From positions 5,873,249-5,937,248 of the forward strand of contig NW_022881603.1 in assembly GCF_003369915.1 (NCBI RefSeq): DNA of 64,000 bases, written 5' to 3'. Below are positions 21,129-33,421 of this stretch, one piece after another (the stretch's first letter is position 1; each line of letters begins with the position of its first letter). This DNA is from Drosophila miranda (taxonomy: Eukaryota > Arthropoda > Insecta > Diptera > Drosophilidae). The position numbers were made by a program, and so were the translations under genes. The notes below the pieces were generated by a model, which worked only from the letters and a program-made list of their open reading frames with translations, ran no database searches and was not told the origin of the DNA.

Positions 21129-22434
21129 CTTGGTTTATAAGTTTAAAAGAACTTTTCGTTCTGAAAGGCAATCTTGATATCTGTGACCGGTCTGATGACA
21201 GTTCCAGCAGATTAGCGAGATGGCTTCTACCGCCAACTCCCTCTCGGTGTCTGAGTCTTCTCGTAGCTCCCGATCTAGCAGTAGTTCTGATACTTCACGT
21301 CGAAATGGAACAGCTTTGGTATACCCATGCGTACTTTTAACGTCTTTTAAAAACATCTCGCGCCTGCGTCACACTTCCCTGAGCTCCTGTACACTTTTTA
21401 AATCGATATTCAACAGCTCATGGCGAATTTCCGGACGCAGGTTGTTCTTTAATACACGAACCAACTTCCGAATGGTCCAGGGTACTTCCAACTGATCGGT
21501 CAAGTTGGAGGGAGATGCTATCGTAAAAATTATCGAAAGTCTCGCTTGCCCTCTGCTTTCGGTTTCAGATCAGCTCTTCGATGTCGACGTCATCTTTTTC
21601 TTGGCGAAACTGAAGTCGTAAGGCAGCACATAAAGTATTCCATTGAACTTCAACTAGGCCTTGTGATGTCGCCAGTAGAAATCGTTAGCTTTGCCTTCAA
21701 ACAAAACACTCACATTCCGGGAAAGCACGGAAAAATTTCCTTCCAAAGTTTGATGGGTCAATGCCTCTACTCTATATATGAAGTTATCTATCGATACTCC
21801 GACTCCCGAGAACTTAGTTTTCCAGCCATTAAGTATATGGACTACTTTGTCCGGTCTCTGGGATAAATCAGAAAAACCGCTTCTCAATGGTGACGGATGA
21901 GCTATGCTTTGAAGTTCTAGTCTATGGCCAGGACTAGTTCCCTCACCATAGTTGGTTGCTTGCAACTGCTCGGACAACGGCGTTGAAGAACGGTCTAAAG
22001 CTGCGGTGACCGTGGACTGACTTGAGGTTCGGGTTAACTGTTTGCATTGAATCAACTACCGAGCTTTGAATCAGTTCTGCCATTCGTTTGCTTAGTGAAG
22101 TGAGCAATCTCTGTTCCATTGCCACCAGATCTATATTTTTAGAAGAACTCGCTTCTTCTCCCCCTTTTGCACGTTCCTTAGACTGAGCGCGAGTATTTTG
22201 CGCTACTACCTTCGCCACCGCCTCGCTTACAGTTCTACACCTGCCTTTACATACCGGGCAAACATTGCTAGTCTTTAAATGGGTGGTCATACAGGGAAGA
22301 TGGAACACGTGCTCGCAAACCGATCGGAATACCTCATCCGTGGTCAGTATGGCTTTCTGGCACAGCGCGCACAGCGGGCTGACGCCTTCACCTGCCCCTT
22401 GGGCTTCCTTTCCGTGAGATCTGTCCAAGCCCAT
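21026..22434 (-). pseudogene. Copy A3 gag with RING-H2 finger (frameshifted, second knuckle lost)
   Basis: First ATG at 22434; the open frame extends upstream to 22536 with no ATG, because the TAG found before gag in A1 and A2 is TTG here. The RING-H2 finger is at 22371-22249 with all eight ligands. The extra T seen in A2 is also present, as are the shared frameshift (near 21654) and the shared TGA (21565-21567). About 22 bp are missing near 21143, which removes the second zinc knuckle. Confidence 0.83.
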
Positions 22435-23242
22435 GTCCAGAAATACAATACTCAAAGTCGTGCCTATAATTCTTCCTAACTTTGTTTTATTCACCAACAA
22501 TTCCGATAATAACTTTAATACCAGTGATGAACTCAATTGACTAACTTGAACTCACTTGAACTAACTTTAACTAACTTGGACTAGCTTGAACTCAATGCAG
22601 CTACGCAGCGAATCGTAAGGTCCTAATCATACAACCGATATCTCCCTCACCAAGGAAAAGGATTAGAGTTACTACTCTCAAGTAAATCGCTTCGTCGTGG
22701 GCAGTCAGGAATCTCCCGATGTACGATGTACCCGTCAGCAGCTCACACCGAAGCGGACAGACAACTGTTCAACAACGGTTTGTCGGTTTTCCAGCTTTCG
22801 ATGGCTACCTCTAATGCTTCTTCAGAAAAATCAACCGAAGATTTTCTCCAGCGACCGTGGATAAAGAGACTCTCGAAAGCTGTCTATTTATTTTCCGACG
22901 CGGCAGCGTAAAAGAACCAATCTAACATTGAACACCAATAAGCCAATGACGCGGCACTCTCTACAGGGTCAGGTGGTCAACCGGAGTAGATCTCGTCCTG
23001 CAATTCCTCTGCTTAAAGTGGCCTAACGTCGCTTGCCTATTTGGAAAAATCGTTACCGAACCAGTAATCCGCGGTCAGAAGGGAATACGGGTATTCTCTC
23101 TATCTGTCTTCCAAGCGGACTCTAACACGGCAATAACTCCTCCGGAAAATAAAAGCGGAAAATTTAGAAAAGAGAATAAATTAAAGAATCTATCTAATCA
23201 TCCAGGAGTCCCCGTGGAATATTTCGAACTACCCACTGGGGC

Positions 23243-23295
23243 CCCACGACCCTGCGATTAAGAGTCTCATGCTCTACCGACTGAGCTAGCCGGGC
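23243..23295 (-). pseudogene. Partial tRNA-Lys(CTT) inside family A, copy A3
   Basis: Same 53-nt tRNA portion, reading from 23295, with one substitution in the anticodon stem (CTCAGG is CGCAGG here). Confidence 0.83.
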
Positions 23296-25796
23296 ACGCT
23301 AATAATTATCCGGCTCTAGCTCGTCGACTTTGGGGGTGGAGTTGTTGCTCCCTCAAATCAACCCAGACTCGAGGCTTCAATTACTAATAATATTGCCAGA
23401 ATTTAGCGTGCTGCGACTTGTGCTAGAACGGTAGATTTGACGAGAAGAAGATACGAAGCTAAAGAGGATAGAGAACAGGAAGAGAGAGGGAAGCGAAAGG
23501 AAAGAAGGATAAAGAGGAATGGGAAGTGAGAACCAAGGAAAACGGAGAGACATCGGTGTATATGCCCGCAGATGTTATGCGGAGTCTGGACCCACCCTGC
23601 CTTTGGTCATCCTCACGGAATAGCAGTTCTTCGATGACCCCTTTTTGACCCTTTTACGAAAACGCGCGAGCTAGCATTGAGTCCATTTTGTTCTTTTATC
23701 TAAACTTCAACATTATTTCCTTAAAACAAAAATTAAATCCGATTTGGCAACATAGTAAATGATCTTAATAACTACTAAAATTAGGTGATTCGTAATGGTT
23801 GGGTATATGAGGATATTTGATAATGTAATGAGTATATATATAATAAGACTGTAATTCGAGTTAATTTCTAATTAAATTCATAAATTTCGCTTTTCGCATA
23901 ACATGGGAAAATCATTGAAAACTTTAAGTTCGTTACTTTCGCTTTTCGCACAAATGTGGAAAAATCATTAAATCTTTTAACTTCTGAGTAAGTCGAAAAT
24001 CAAAGAGGCGGTCTGGCTGACACAACGTGATCTCCTATGCGGAGTTCAGTCGATGACCGGATGCAGATGGCATCTCTAATTAGCCAACGATCAGATCACT
24101 CAAGGCACAGCCTCAATAGGCAGGGGTCAGAGGTTTCTAATTCGCGAGGTTGGGCAAGGATCAGTTGGTTTTCAAAACTACGTACATTTCAACTTTTGGA
24201 AGGTATGCTTACCCACTCACTGTTCATTTTCCAACGACGAAAGATCGATCTTCCGGCGTGGCTGAAAACAAGCGTTAATTCGGAGAGGTGGTTTACAGTA
24301 CGGAGACTCTATCTCTTGCTACAACTCAGAATTCCTAACTTCGACCTACTCCTTGTATGTGGAGCCACAGAACTTTTGGGGGAATTTTCTCCCTGACAAT
24401 TCAATCCGAACTTAAGCATGATATGAGTTTAACGAATGTGTAACGAAAAGGAATTAAACTAGCGATGTCTTAACAATACTTATAACTGCAAATTCTGAAC
24501 ACATTTCCCGAACTCCCAGTGGGAACTTGAACGTTAATGAGGTTGGCTGATAATTATTCTTCATGAATATACAAATTTTGTGAGATTTTTATACTTTAAA
24601 CATTAGGATGGTAATAGACGAGGCTAGCATCCGCTGAACCCTATGATTTGGAGAACTGTGCTCCCTGAAGCTGCTGGAAGAGGAATCCTGGACAGAGTCG
24701 GGGCGAAGAGGACAGCCGAAGGCGGAGAATTCTGCCTCTGTTTGGCCGACGATTGGGCAACCAGGAAGACGATGGCCGCAGGTGGCTTTATCACTGTAGC
24801 ATGGTCTGCGTTCGGCAACCAAGGAAACGAAGGCCGCAGGTGGCTTTGTCACTGTAGCATGGTCTGCGTTTGGCAACCAAGAAAACGAAGGCCGCAGGTG
24901 GCTTTATCACTGTAGCATGGTCTGCGTTCGGCAACCAAGGAAACGAAGGCCGCAGGTGGCTTTATCACTGTAGCATGGTCTGCGTTCGGCAACCAAGGAA
25001 ACGAAGGCCGCAGGTGGTTTTAGCACTGCAGCATCCCTGATTTGCTCCTGCTTCTTCTTCACACGCCTTGGCGCGCGCTGCTGTTTAACCCTGTCTAGGG
25101 TGCTCCTCGCAGGCGAAGGGTCCCAAGCGGGAAGGCGTTTGCTTATTCCAGCCCCCGGCTGACTGCGCTCTGCGGCTTACTTGGCCGGCGACTGGCCGAT
25201 GGGGTGCGTTTAAATAGCGTGGGTCGCTCCCCCACGCAATAAGCGAAAGACCGTCCGGTCTTTGGAGCGGTGGCGTCTTTCTTCCGAGCGGGATCTGTCG
25301 CGAGACTCCCGTGCCCCGCCACTCCACTTGTATGAGCAAGGGAATCAGCGGGTGCGTGAGCTGCAGAAAATCAGATGAAAACCTGTTCTGTGGATTTTTC
25401 CAATCGCACTCACCCAAAATATCGCGATCAACCGAAAGGTATGTCTTTTCCGTACCGTGTCGAGTTGTTTCACAAGGAAATTTTCCTATGATGGCACTTC
25501 TTACAAAAGATTCATTTGCGCGCACAACCGTTCTCGACGAGATCTTTAACCGGAAAAGGAATTTGACATGGCCTGTCAGATGTCCAAAGCATCTCTGCGC
25601 GTTAACAGGTCAAAGTAACCCTGCGCCTGTTAACAGGTCAAAGTAACCCTGTGCCTGTCAAAGGGTGGCAGCATGTATCCCTGGCCCCGAGATCGATATC
25701 ATGGTCTTGACTTTCCATTTCTCTTTCAAATCTCAACCGATTAATCCTTCCCGCCAAACCTATCGACTTCTTCTACGTCGCTTCAGGCCCGCTACA
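23296..25796 (-). mobile_element. A3 5' LTR, outer edge of the array
   Basis: About 2.5 kb with no gene. Starts TGTAGCGGG at 25796 against unique DNA; contains the longest 58-bp minisatellite. It is the only true element/chromosome boundary of the array in the window. Its partner target duplication would lie before position 1. Confidence 0.82.
24759..25035. repeat. 58-bp minisatellite in A3 LTR (about 4.8 units)
   Basis: Units start at 24759, 24817, 24875, 24933 and 24991 (last partial). Confidence 0.9.
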
Positions 25797-26179
25797 ATTA
25801 TTAATCATTATATACGAGCCGGGAACTCACATTTTACATAAATATTTGAATATAAATTTAATATAATTTTTATTTTCAGATATTCGGTCACATTTATTTC
25901 AGTGTATTACATCGATATAAGGTAATCGAATACTAAAATGTTGACAAAGCGTGCTGGATGGTGTTCCCGAAGTGTGTTTGTTTTATGTTGGCAGTTCCAT
26001 TGAACTATTATTATTACTATTATTTATTGCAACGAAGTTTAATTTTAATTTAACAATTTAATGTTAAACATTTGACTATAATGACGGAGTGATACATATA
26101 TGGATGAACATATATATATGCGCATACATGATTGAAAATAATTTTAATTAGTTACATTTCTACAATAAGTGTTCTTTTT
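25797..26179 (+). promoter_or_regulatory. yki upstream region, truncated by the LTR array
   Basis: AT-rich unique DNA, 383 bp between the A3 LTR and the yki start codon. A TTTTATTTTCAG acceptor-like sequence near 25867-25878 could end an intron in the 5' UTR. No clear core promoter was recognised. Any yki element further upstream has been displaced beyond the array. Confidence 0.5.
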
Positions 26180-28463
26180 ATGTTAACGACGATGTCTACA
26201 AGCAATACAAACAACATAATCGAGAAAGAAATTGACGATGAGGATATGCTCTCGCCCATTAAGTCGTCCAACAACTTGGTTGTTCGCGTGAATCAAGATA
26301 CAGATGATAATTTGCAGGCCCTATTCGATAGCGTGTTGAATCCCGGAGATGCAAAACGCCCTTTACAGCTCCCCTTTCGCATGCGGAAGCTTCCAAATTC
26401 CTTTTTCACGCCACCAGCCCCCTCGCACTCGCGAGCAAACAGTGCGGACTCCACATACGACGCAGGCTCCCAATCCAATATTAACAAAACTGCGCAGCCC
26501 GTGGACGTGCAGCAGCCAGCCATCTCACAGATCCAGCCATCACAACAAAGCCGCCTGGCGATACATCACTTTCGCGCTCGCAGCAGCCCAGCCTCATTGC
26601 AGCAGAACTACAACGTGCGCTCCAGGAGCGACGCCAATCCGGGGCCCAGCGGCCAAGGACCGACGTATCCCGAGAACAGTGCCGAGTTCCCCAACAGTGC
26701 TGCCAACAATATTGAGCTAGATGGCATGAATACCTCCATGGGGGGCCAGGACATGCCCATGTCCACGCAAACAGTGCATAAAAAGCAGCGATCGTACGAT
26801 GTGGTAAGCCCCATTCAGTTGCAAAGCCAACTGGGAGCATTGCCACCAGGTTGGGAGCAGGCAAAAACTAATGATGGCCAGATTTATTACTTGAAGTAAG
26901 TTATCACAAATACAAATACATATGTACATATGTATTGAAGGAACTTATGTATCTATGACACTATGGATCTACGAGATATATGTATACAATTATATCCGTT
27001 GTATAATTACAATGGCCCATCCTTGAATTTAATTGTAAACGCTTTTAGATCATTAACATATACATTATAGAAATCTGATTAATTTGCATTTACTTTCAGT
27101 CATACAACAAAATCTACGCAATGGGAAGATCCAAGAATTCAATATCGCCAACAGCAGCAGCGCCTAATGACCGAACGAATCAAGCAAAGCGGTAGGTCTT
27201 AAATCCGTATTTCAATCGGGGCTAGAAATGTACTGATGCTTCCGTTTAATTTCGAAACGTTCGATCTCACTAACCCCAGTAAGGAAAGGAAAAGAAAGGA
27301 AAGGGCAGGGGCAGCTCAGTACAGAACCGAAAATGAATCAAGCTTCGACTGTGGCAACTGTCTGTTAATAAACCCTGATCATTCATGTATGCCATTTTTA
27401 ATGAAAGGTTTCCGTTAGAAAACATTATCTACACTATCCTCTGAACCCCAGAAAACATTCTTCTGCAGTGGACTCTAAGAGAGTTAGGAGAGATATGGTA
27501 GAGCCACATAAAAGAGAACCGCGATGCGATGCAGTTCCCGCACGAGAACCCCCAATAATGTGCAATGATAGATGGTCCAGCAGATGGGCCTTAGAACGGG
27601 TGTTCTTTGGTTTAGCGAATCCGTGTATTCGTCCTATTATTACATTTTCCGAATTATGTTTTCCCCCAATTAACACGCGTACTTGTAAATTACAAAGGCG
27701 CCAGGCCAATTCCAATTCCAGATAGAATTCCGCTTTTGTTTTGCTCTTAATTTATTTTGGTTTGTAATACATTGTTTTTGTTTAATAGATGTTTTGCAAA
27801 CTACAAAACAAACTACCACATCGACTATTGCTAACAGCTTGGGTCCACTGCCGGATGGTTGGGAACAGGCAGTTACTGAGTCCGGAGATATATATTTTAT
27901 AAATCACATTGATCGAACGACTTCATGGATTGATCCCAGAATGCGTAAGTCTTGTTCCACCATAACACATTAGCGTATACCATAGGGAATATAATATTCC
28001 TCGTCCAAGTCCATGGGATCTGTTTCGCTATCAGTTATCTATCTCAAGATAACAAATGATATCGTGGATCTTCTGTGGGGGTTGGGGTAAATTCGCGTCA
28101 TTCCCAAGGCTCTTTTGTGCGGATTTTTGAGACAGTTTGGAAGTGAAGTAAAAAGCTGATTAGGTTGAATAAAAATCAAATACATATGTACTCGTACAAA
28201 CGTATATTTCTTACCTGTTTCCCCATCTGTTTTTCTTTTTTTTTCCAGAATCCGGACTTACTGTGCTTGAGTGCCCAGATAACTTAGTGTCATCCCTACA
28301 GGTATGTAACTGATCTATCAGATAGTACTGGAACTATATGTTCGGTGTGTGTTTTCAGATTGAAGATAATATATGCACTCATTTGTTCAACGACGCACAG
28401 ACCATTGTGAATCCGCCGTCTTCCCACAAACCAGACGATTTGGAATGGTATAAAATAAACTAA
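26180..28463 (+). CDS. yki: Yorkie, Hippo-pathway transcriptional coactivator
   Basis: Five exons: 26180-26895, 27100-27191, 27789-27944, 28249-28301, 28359-28463 (373 aa), all with GT/AG splice sites and continuous phase. The start MLTTMS matches the known D. melanogaster N-terminus; an in-frame ATG at 26132 is upstream and was not chosen. Yki binds Scalloped (TEAD) to switch on growth genes and is held in the cytoplasm by Warts phosphorylation. Three Warts-type HxRxxS or HxKxxS sites are kept: HSRANS (Ser 88), HFRARS (Ser 135) and HKKQRS (Ser 205). Two WW domains: LPPGWEQAKTNDGQIYYLN into exon 2 (ending QWEDPR), and LPDGWEQAVTESGDIYFIN in exon 3 (ending SWIDPR). The C-terminus DDLEWYKIN matches the family. 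It appears functional, but the LTR array is 384 bp upstream. Confidence 0.97.
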
Positions 28464-29100
28464 TTCACATGTATACAAACTGTATTAGACCTAAAAGTTT
28501 TATATTTTGTATTATTCTAAATTAAATATTTTTCAAATTTTATAGTATTTTTTTCTATACACATTATTGAAGCTTGTCTGGTGTGTGTTGTGAATTCATT
28601 AAAAACGTACGAATATGAGTCATGATTGTCATAAAACTGTGCGCTCTGCTATGCTCCCCCACATGCCCTATGATTGCAGAAAACTGCACCAGATAATTCT
28701 GGCAGCAAGCATTACTACCGATGGCTCTTCGTTGGTTTGTCGATTGCACTGATCAGCCCCCTCTCTTCTGAGGCAGAACTTGTATCGCAGTGAAGACTGG
28801 GGTGAGGGTGTCCGCATAGCCCCAAGAAATATGTAATCGATCCGTAATGAAATCAAATCTGCAGGATCTGGCACCCTGATGAGTATAGAAGACAGGGGGC
28901 TGTCGAAGCAGCCTGCGAAACTACTCCGCCTTTAACACAGTCACAGTTGCAGGCGTCTTGAGCTAGATACCATTCATTCAACTTAAATTTTATCCTCAGA
29001 ATTTCTTCAATAATGGTCAACACTCTTGGCATGTTCGTTATCTATTAAATATTAGTATTTTTATTTTTAACTATAATAATCTTACAATCTTACAAAATTT
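28464..29100. other. Intergenic region between convergent yki and Rap2l
   Basis: 3' UTR space for both genes. 28560-28960 is less AT-rich and holds short open frames on the minus strand (for example 28668-28874), but none resembles a protein I recognise. Treated as non-coding or unassigned. Confidence 0.6.
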
Positions 29101-31052
29101 CTATAAAAGCGTACAACAGTAATTCTTTTTTTGCCGATTCTCCTGCGTCAAATTCATCTCGCGAACAATGGTTGCGAATACTTCATTAACGTTTATCCGA
29201 TCCTTTGCTGATGCTTCGATAAATGGACAGTCCCAAAGCTGTGCCAAGGCATTACCTAAAAAATAAATTCAAATCAATTAAAGGGAGTCTCGCAAAGAAA
29301 ATTTAATAGCCAACGGATGAGAGAAATAATGGTTAATTAAGTAAGCAATTCGACTAGCAATACATTTCTGGGATAATCAAATATTGAGTGGTATAATTTC
29401 AGGATGTGCCAGGAGTCTCTTTAATAGACACATCTCTTTATTCTGTCTCAACTTTTAAATCGTTTATGCAAGCTGCTATTATGATGTACGTCTATTTTTA
29501 ATAGCCATTGTTTGACGTTCAAAGGTATATCAAGTTAAATGCACAGGACTGCGATATAAATAGGAGCTCTTAATGATTTATTTCAATGTGTACGCTTACC
29601 TTCAGCGGTGGATACCTCTCTTTGGCAATCTAAATCAAATTTATTCGCGACTAGTAGGATGGGTGCTGGCTGACTTCCTTTCACACGAGTGATGACATTT
29701 TTCATACTAGAAATATCCTGTTGGCCAAGAGAAGAGAGAAAATATTAGTGTTAGAGAAACTCTCTTTAATGTTGTAAAACTATAAATACCTGAAATGTTT
29801 GATGGTTCGTAAGTGAATACATTACAATAAAGCCATGTCCATTCTTGATATATAGATCTCTCATGGAGGCAAATTGCTCTGTTCCTGCTGTGTCCAATAT
29901 TTCCAAAACACAAGGCGAGCTGTCTACCTGTAAATCGTATGAACAATATATGCATATTAACAAACTGATTCCACTTTATTTATGGATTACTATTATAGTA
30001 CATTTTTTCTAGCGGACCGGACTCGTCGTAGTCAATCTAAATGTAAATAAATTAAAATTGCGCAGATGCAATGGCACAGTACACACAAAAATGCTTAAAA
30101 CGCCTTTAAGCGGCGTTTGGGTGGGAATAGTACGTGCTGATTTAATAGTACGAGTTCTGTCTTTCGATTTTATTGAAAATGTTCAACTCCCCCTTATTAA
30201 GGGTTATTTTTACGCCCACCCATCGCTGGGTATGTGATGTCTGTGGAAAATGTCTCCTCTCTCCCGCCAGACGAAAACTTAAGACAATATGTATGAAATA
30301 TGTACTTTGTGTGTACTATGTTCCTGCGTTTACTATTTTCCTAACATCCGGACAATATTTTATAGGGGAATGCAATGCTAGCGAAATCTTAGGCGCATAA
30401 TTTGTATATTTGCCCCATAAATAAATAAATATAAATGTCACATGGATAATATATTGTGAATCGGCGGCATAAATTGATGTTGAAATTGACTTTAAAACCC
30501 TGTCCTCTCGATTCAACACCCACGCCTACGAGTATGCATAAATGTGCACATATCATATGCATGTAAATATGTACATACCATACACACCCGTGGGCACGGA
30601 TATACATGAATTACAAAGTAGACTAATGTACGCTGTTTACATACATACATATGTGTGTATATAAGTATACCTATATTTTTACATTTGAATGAGCATATAA
30701 ACGTATATATAACAACAATATGTACATTTGTTCTCGCATTAATACACACAAACATATGTATGCATACATATATTTGAGCAGACGTACATATGTATATGCA
30801 TGCCTTTTGTGATTACGCATATGTATGTACATATCATGTGCGTTCGTGTGTGTGTGTGTTTCATGTAGAAATTAATTATGTCTGCTATGTTTTATATCCA
30901 TATGAACATTTACTTACCTCTATTTCCTTGCGATAGAAGTCCTCAATTGTAGGATCATACTTTTCAATGAAGCATCCCGAAACAAATTGAACGGTAAGGG
31001 CCGATTTACCCACTCCGCCAGATCCGAGCACAACAACTTTAAATTCGCGCAT
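29101..31052 (-). CDS. Rap2l: Rap2-like small GTPase
   Basis: Four exons on the minus strand: 31052-30918, 29927-29790, 29717-29600, 29255-29101 (181 aa), consensus splice sites, phases consistent. The Ras fold is complete: P-loop GSGGVGKS (residues 10-17), effector loop YDPTIEDFY (32-40), DTAGTEQF switch II, NKFD and SAK nucleotide-base motifs. The C-terminus ends CTLL, a CaaX box whose final Leu predicts geranylgeranylation and membrane attachment. Near identity in length and sequence to D. melanogaster Rap2l (182 aa, from memory). The 990-bp first intron is rich in ACATATGTAT-type simple sequence. Convergent with yki, divergent from RpL39. Confidence 0.96.
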
Positions 31053-33376
31053 ATTAAATCGAGTTTTTGTATTAGATGCGAATAATGTAGATGCAAATGT
31101 ATCTACTGTACGTGTTTATACTGCACACTATTTATGTATTTGTTATTTAAATAAAAAACAGTTTACAGAGAAAGATATTTTTGATGGATTGGCATTGCGT
31201 GTTAGTGCATGAAATGCATGTATACGTTGACAAATTGTCGTTCACTATTCCATAATCCTTACAATGGATTGTATTTTATACTTATCAAACACATATTATA
31301 TTATAAAATATAATGAAATGATAATTGATAAATGATGACACTGACACTTATTAAAAATGGAACGGAGCATATGTATGGAGGAAATGAAATAATGGTTTTA
31401 GAACGAAAAAATCTTAAGGCAGTTGCACAAGATGGTGTGCCCAGATTTCCGAGTTCCCCCCAATAGTCTTAACTGGTAGTATTTGCTTAAACTTAAATCA
31501 AAATGGGCTTAAAGAGATTTTTGTGTGTCATTATTAGAAGTAGTTGGTAGTTAGACTTTTGAGACATAATATTTAGGAAAATTATTTGAAAATTAAACGG
31601 ATGTCAGTTTTAAAAGAAACAACAAAAAATCCCCCGAAATAAAACGACGACGACCCAAAACTATTTTATGTAATAGAGAGATAATACTGAACATATTACC
31701 TAGTTGATTTAATGTTTGTGTGCTTAAATACAACAACAAAGTAATTATGCCCGATACACAAAAGGAGTATAGGGGTTAATAGGTGACAGTGTGTAACACT
31801 CCATTAAATATGTATTTTCAATATTCGAGAAAATCAAAAAGGCAGAAATATAGAAAATGATTATGTTTAGTGGTGTATTTCTATATTTAATTTGGAATTA
31901 GCTGTGCTAAAAACATGTTCAGCTGAAACTGAAAACAACAACCGCTGGAGACAGCAGATAAGAGAAAGCAAAAAAAATAGTTGCAAGATTTTCGGAACGA
32001 AGATAAGCGGCTGACTGAGCAGCGAAGCCTATGGTCACACTATGGCGCTTGGAAAATTACATACAAAATATATCAGTAATTACAGATGTAATTACATGAG
32101 ATACAGTTTTCGCTAATGAATGTTTTCGAGATTAGAGGCCCTAAGCTTTTATTTGGTAGAAGACGAGAAGAAGGAAGAAGTCTTGCTGGAATGAAATGAA
32201 ATTAGCGTGTTTTTGATCTCCCTATAATTTGCCCATATAATCGGGCTTTATTCGACTGCTTTAGTTAGATTAAACTTTACTTTACCATCTGCTGTTTTTC
32301 TGATGATAGTCGGTATATTATTTCTCAAGTCTGAGTACCAGGGCACGAGATTTCGTGATTATAGCCATAATAAGTGGTGGCAGAAAGTTTCGTTATTTAA
32401 CTAGTGCTGGTGCGTTTATTCGGTATAATCGATTATATTTGCGCTTTTTTGCCCCTATCTACCTATCAGCGAAACTAAACAAAAAAGTGACCAAAACAAA
32501 GAAGAACATCTATAGAGAAAGGGATAAAATTATAAAAGTAAATAAATCATCAAGTGGTGCCGTTCTGCAAAAACTAGGTTTCAAAATGTCGTCATTACAA
32601 CACAGATCAGTTTTTTTTGCTCATCTCTCGTTTACCAATTCTGCGTTTTCTCTTAAATATAGCATACCAGCTCCTCTTCTCTCTCTCTCTCTTTTTTTTG
32701 GTTTTTACTGCCTGGATATATCCAAGTGAGACTTCGTTCGAGTTAACGACACATCATCCGTGTGTCGTTTTACGATACAGATAGGCGCGAAAAAATGGTA
32801 TTTGATATATGTTGGTAGGAAGCATTACATAAAACATAGGAGCATGGAAGTAAAGGAATATTTCTGTCATATTTACGTTGTGCATATATATGTTTTGTTT
32901 TTTATCTTCTTCTTTTCGCTTTACCCTATATACGCAACGCAATGAGACTAGATGTAGCGAGAGATGTAAATGCTTTTGTTTTGAATTTTAGTGAGCATAC
33001 AATATATTGATTCAATTCAGACTATGAAATAAAATTTGGCTGGACTTAATTAGCTGTGCGTGTTTTGCAAAACGTCGTTTTGCAACAAATAGAGTACCAC
33101 AATTCAACTGATTGCATTGTGGAGATAATTATATCTGTGGAGATATTATGGGAACTGTGAAGAAATTGATAACTAATATTTATTTTATGCGCTGTTCAAA
33201 AAGTTTTACGCATATAAAATGTTATATAGGAAGATAAAAATTGTCTTCTGTTTGCTACCCGTCTCCATGTTTAATTGAACATATTCTTCTACCACCGTTC
33301 CGAAATGTTAGTATCGGTAAACCCTAATAGTGTTCTTCGATGTATACATGCAAATATCGATCGTTGCGCATCACTG
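31053..33376. other. Divergent intergenic region, Rap2l / RpL39
   Basis: 2.3 kb between two divergent starts. It must contain the Rap2l promoter and 5' UTR, but no strong core motif was found for it. A CT-dinucleotide run lies at about 32676-32698. Open frames here (for example 32355-32729) are AT-rich and unlike known proteins. Nothing else seen. Confidence 0.6.
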
Positions 33377-33392
33377 TCCTTTCCTTCTTTCC
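33377..33392 (+). promoter_or_regulatory. RpL39 TCT-type polypyrimidine initiator
   Basis: TCCTTTCCTTCTTTCC lies 30-45 bp upstream of the RpL39 ATG. Drosophila ribosomal protein genes start in such tracts (TCT motif), giving short 5' UTRs. Position and gene identity support the call; the exact start base cannot be read. Confidence 0.65.
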
Positions 33393-33421
33393 GGTGTGGC
33401 TCGTTGAATCGGTCAGACAAA

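Larger units (their letters stand above)
1..25796 (-). mobile_element. Tandem array of three LTR-sharing Ty3/gypsy elements, family A
   Basis: Three minus-strand copies (A1 1-~6028, A2 ~6029-12835, A3 12836-25796 with element C nested inside) repeat the same order: gag, pol, then an LTR shared with the next copy. The outer edge at 25796 begins TGTAGCGGG, and the same LTR start recurs at 12835 directly after a purine-rich tract, so the 3' LTR of A3 is also the 5' LTR of A2. The first copy runs off the window start. Pol motifs (DSG protease, YLDD reverse transcriptase, HHCC and DDE integrase) place it in Ty3/gypsy. Long LTRs and close similarity to family B, which has a tRNA-Lys-type primer site, suggest the Osvaldo/Ulysses group; that placement is from memory and unverified. 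No env is seen. All copies are defective. Confidence 0.88.

Noticed and set aside
26132..26179. Longer yki start at an upstream in-frame ATG
   Set aside because: The known N-terminus MLTTMS begins at 26180; the 16 upstream residues are AT-driven and not part of the known protein.
32355..32729. Protein gene upstream of RpL39 (124 codons)
   Set aside because: AT-rich, low-complexity composition ending in a CT run and a hydrophobic tail; no splice or homology support.
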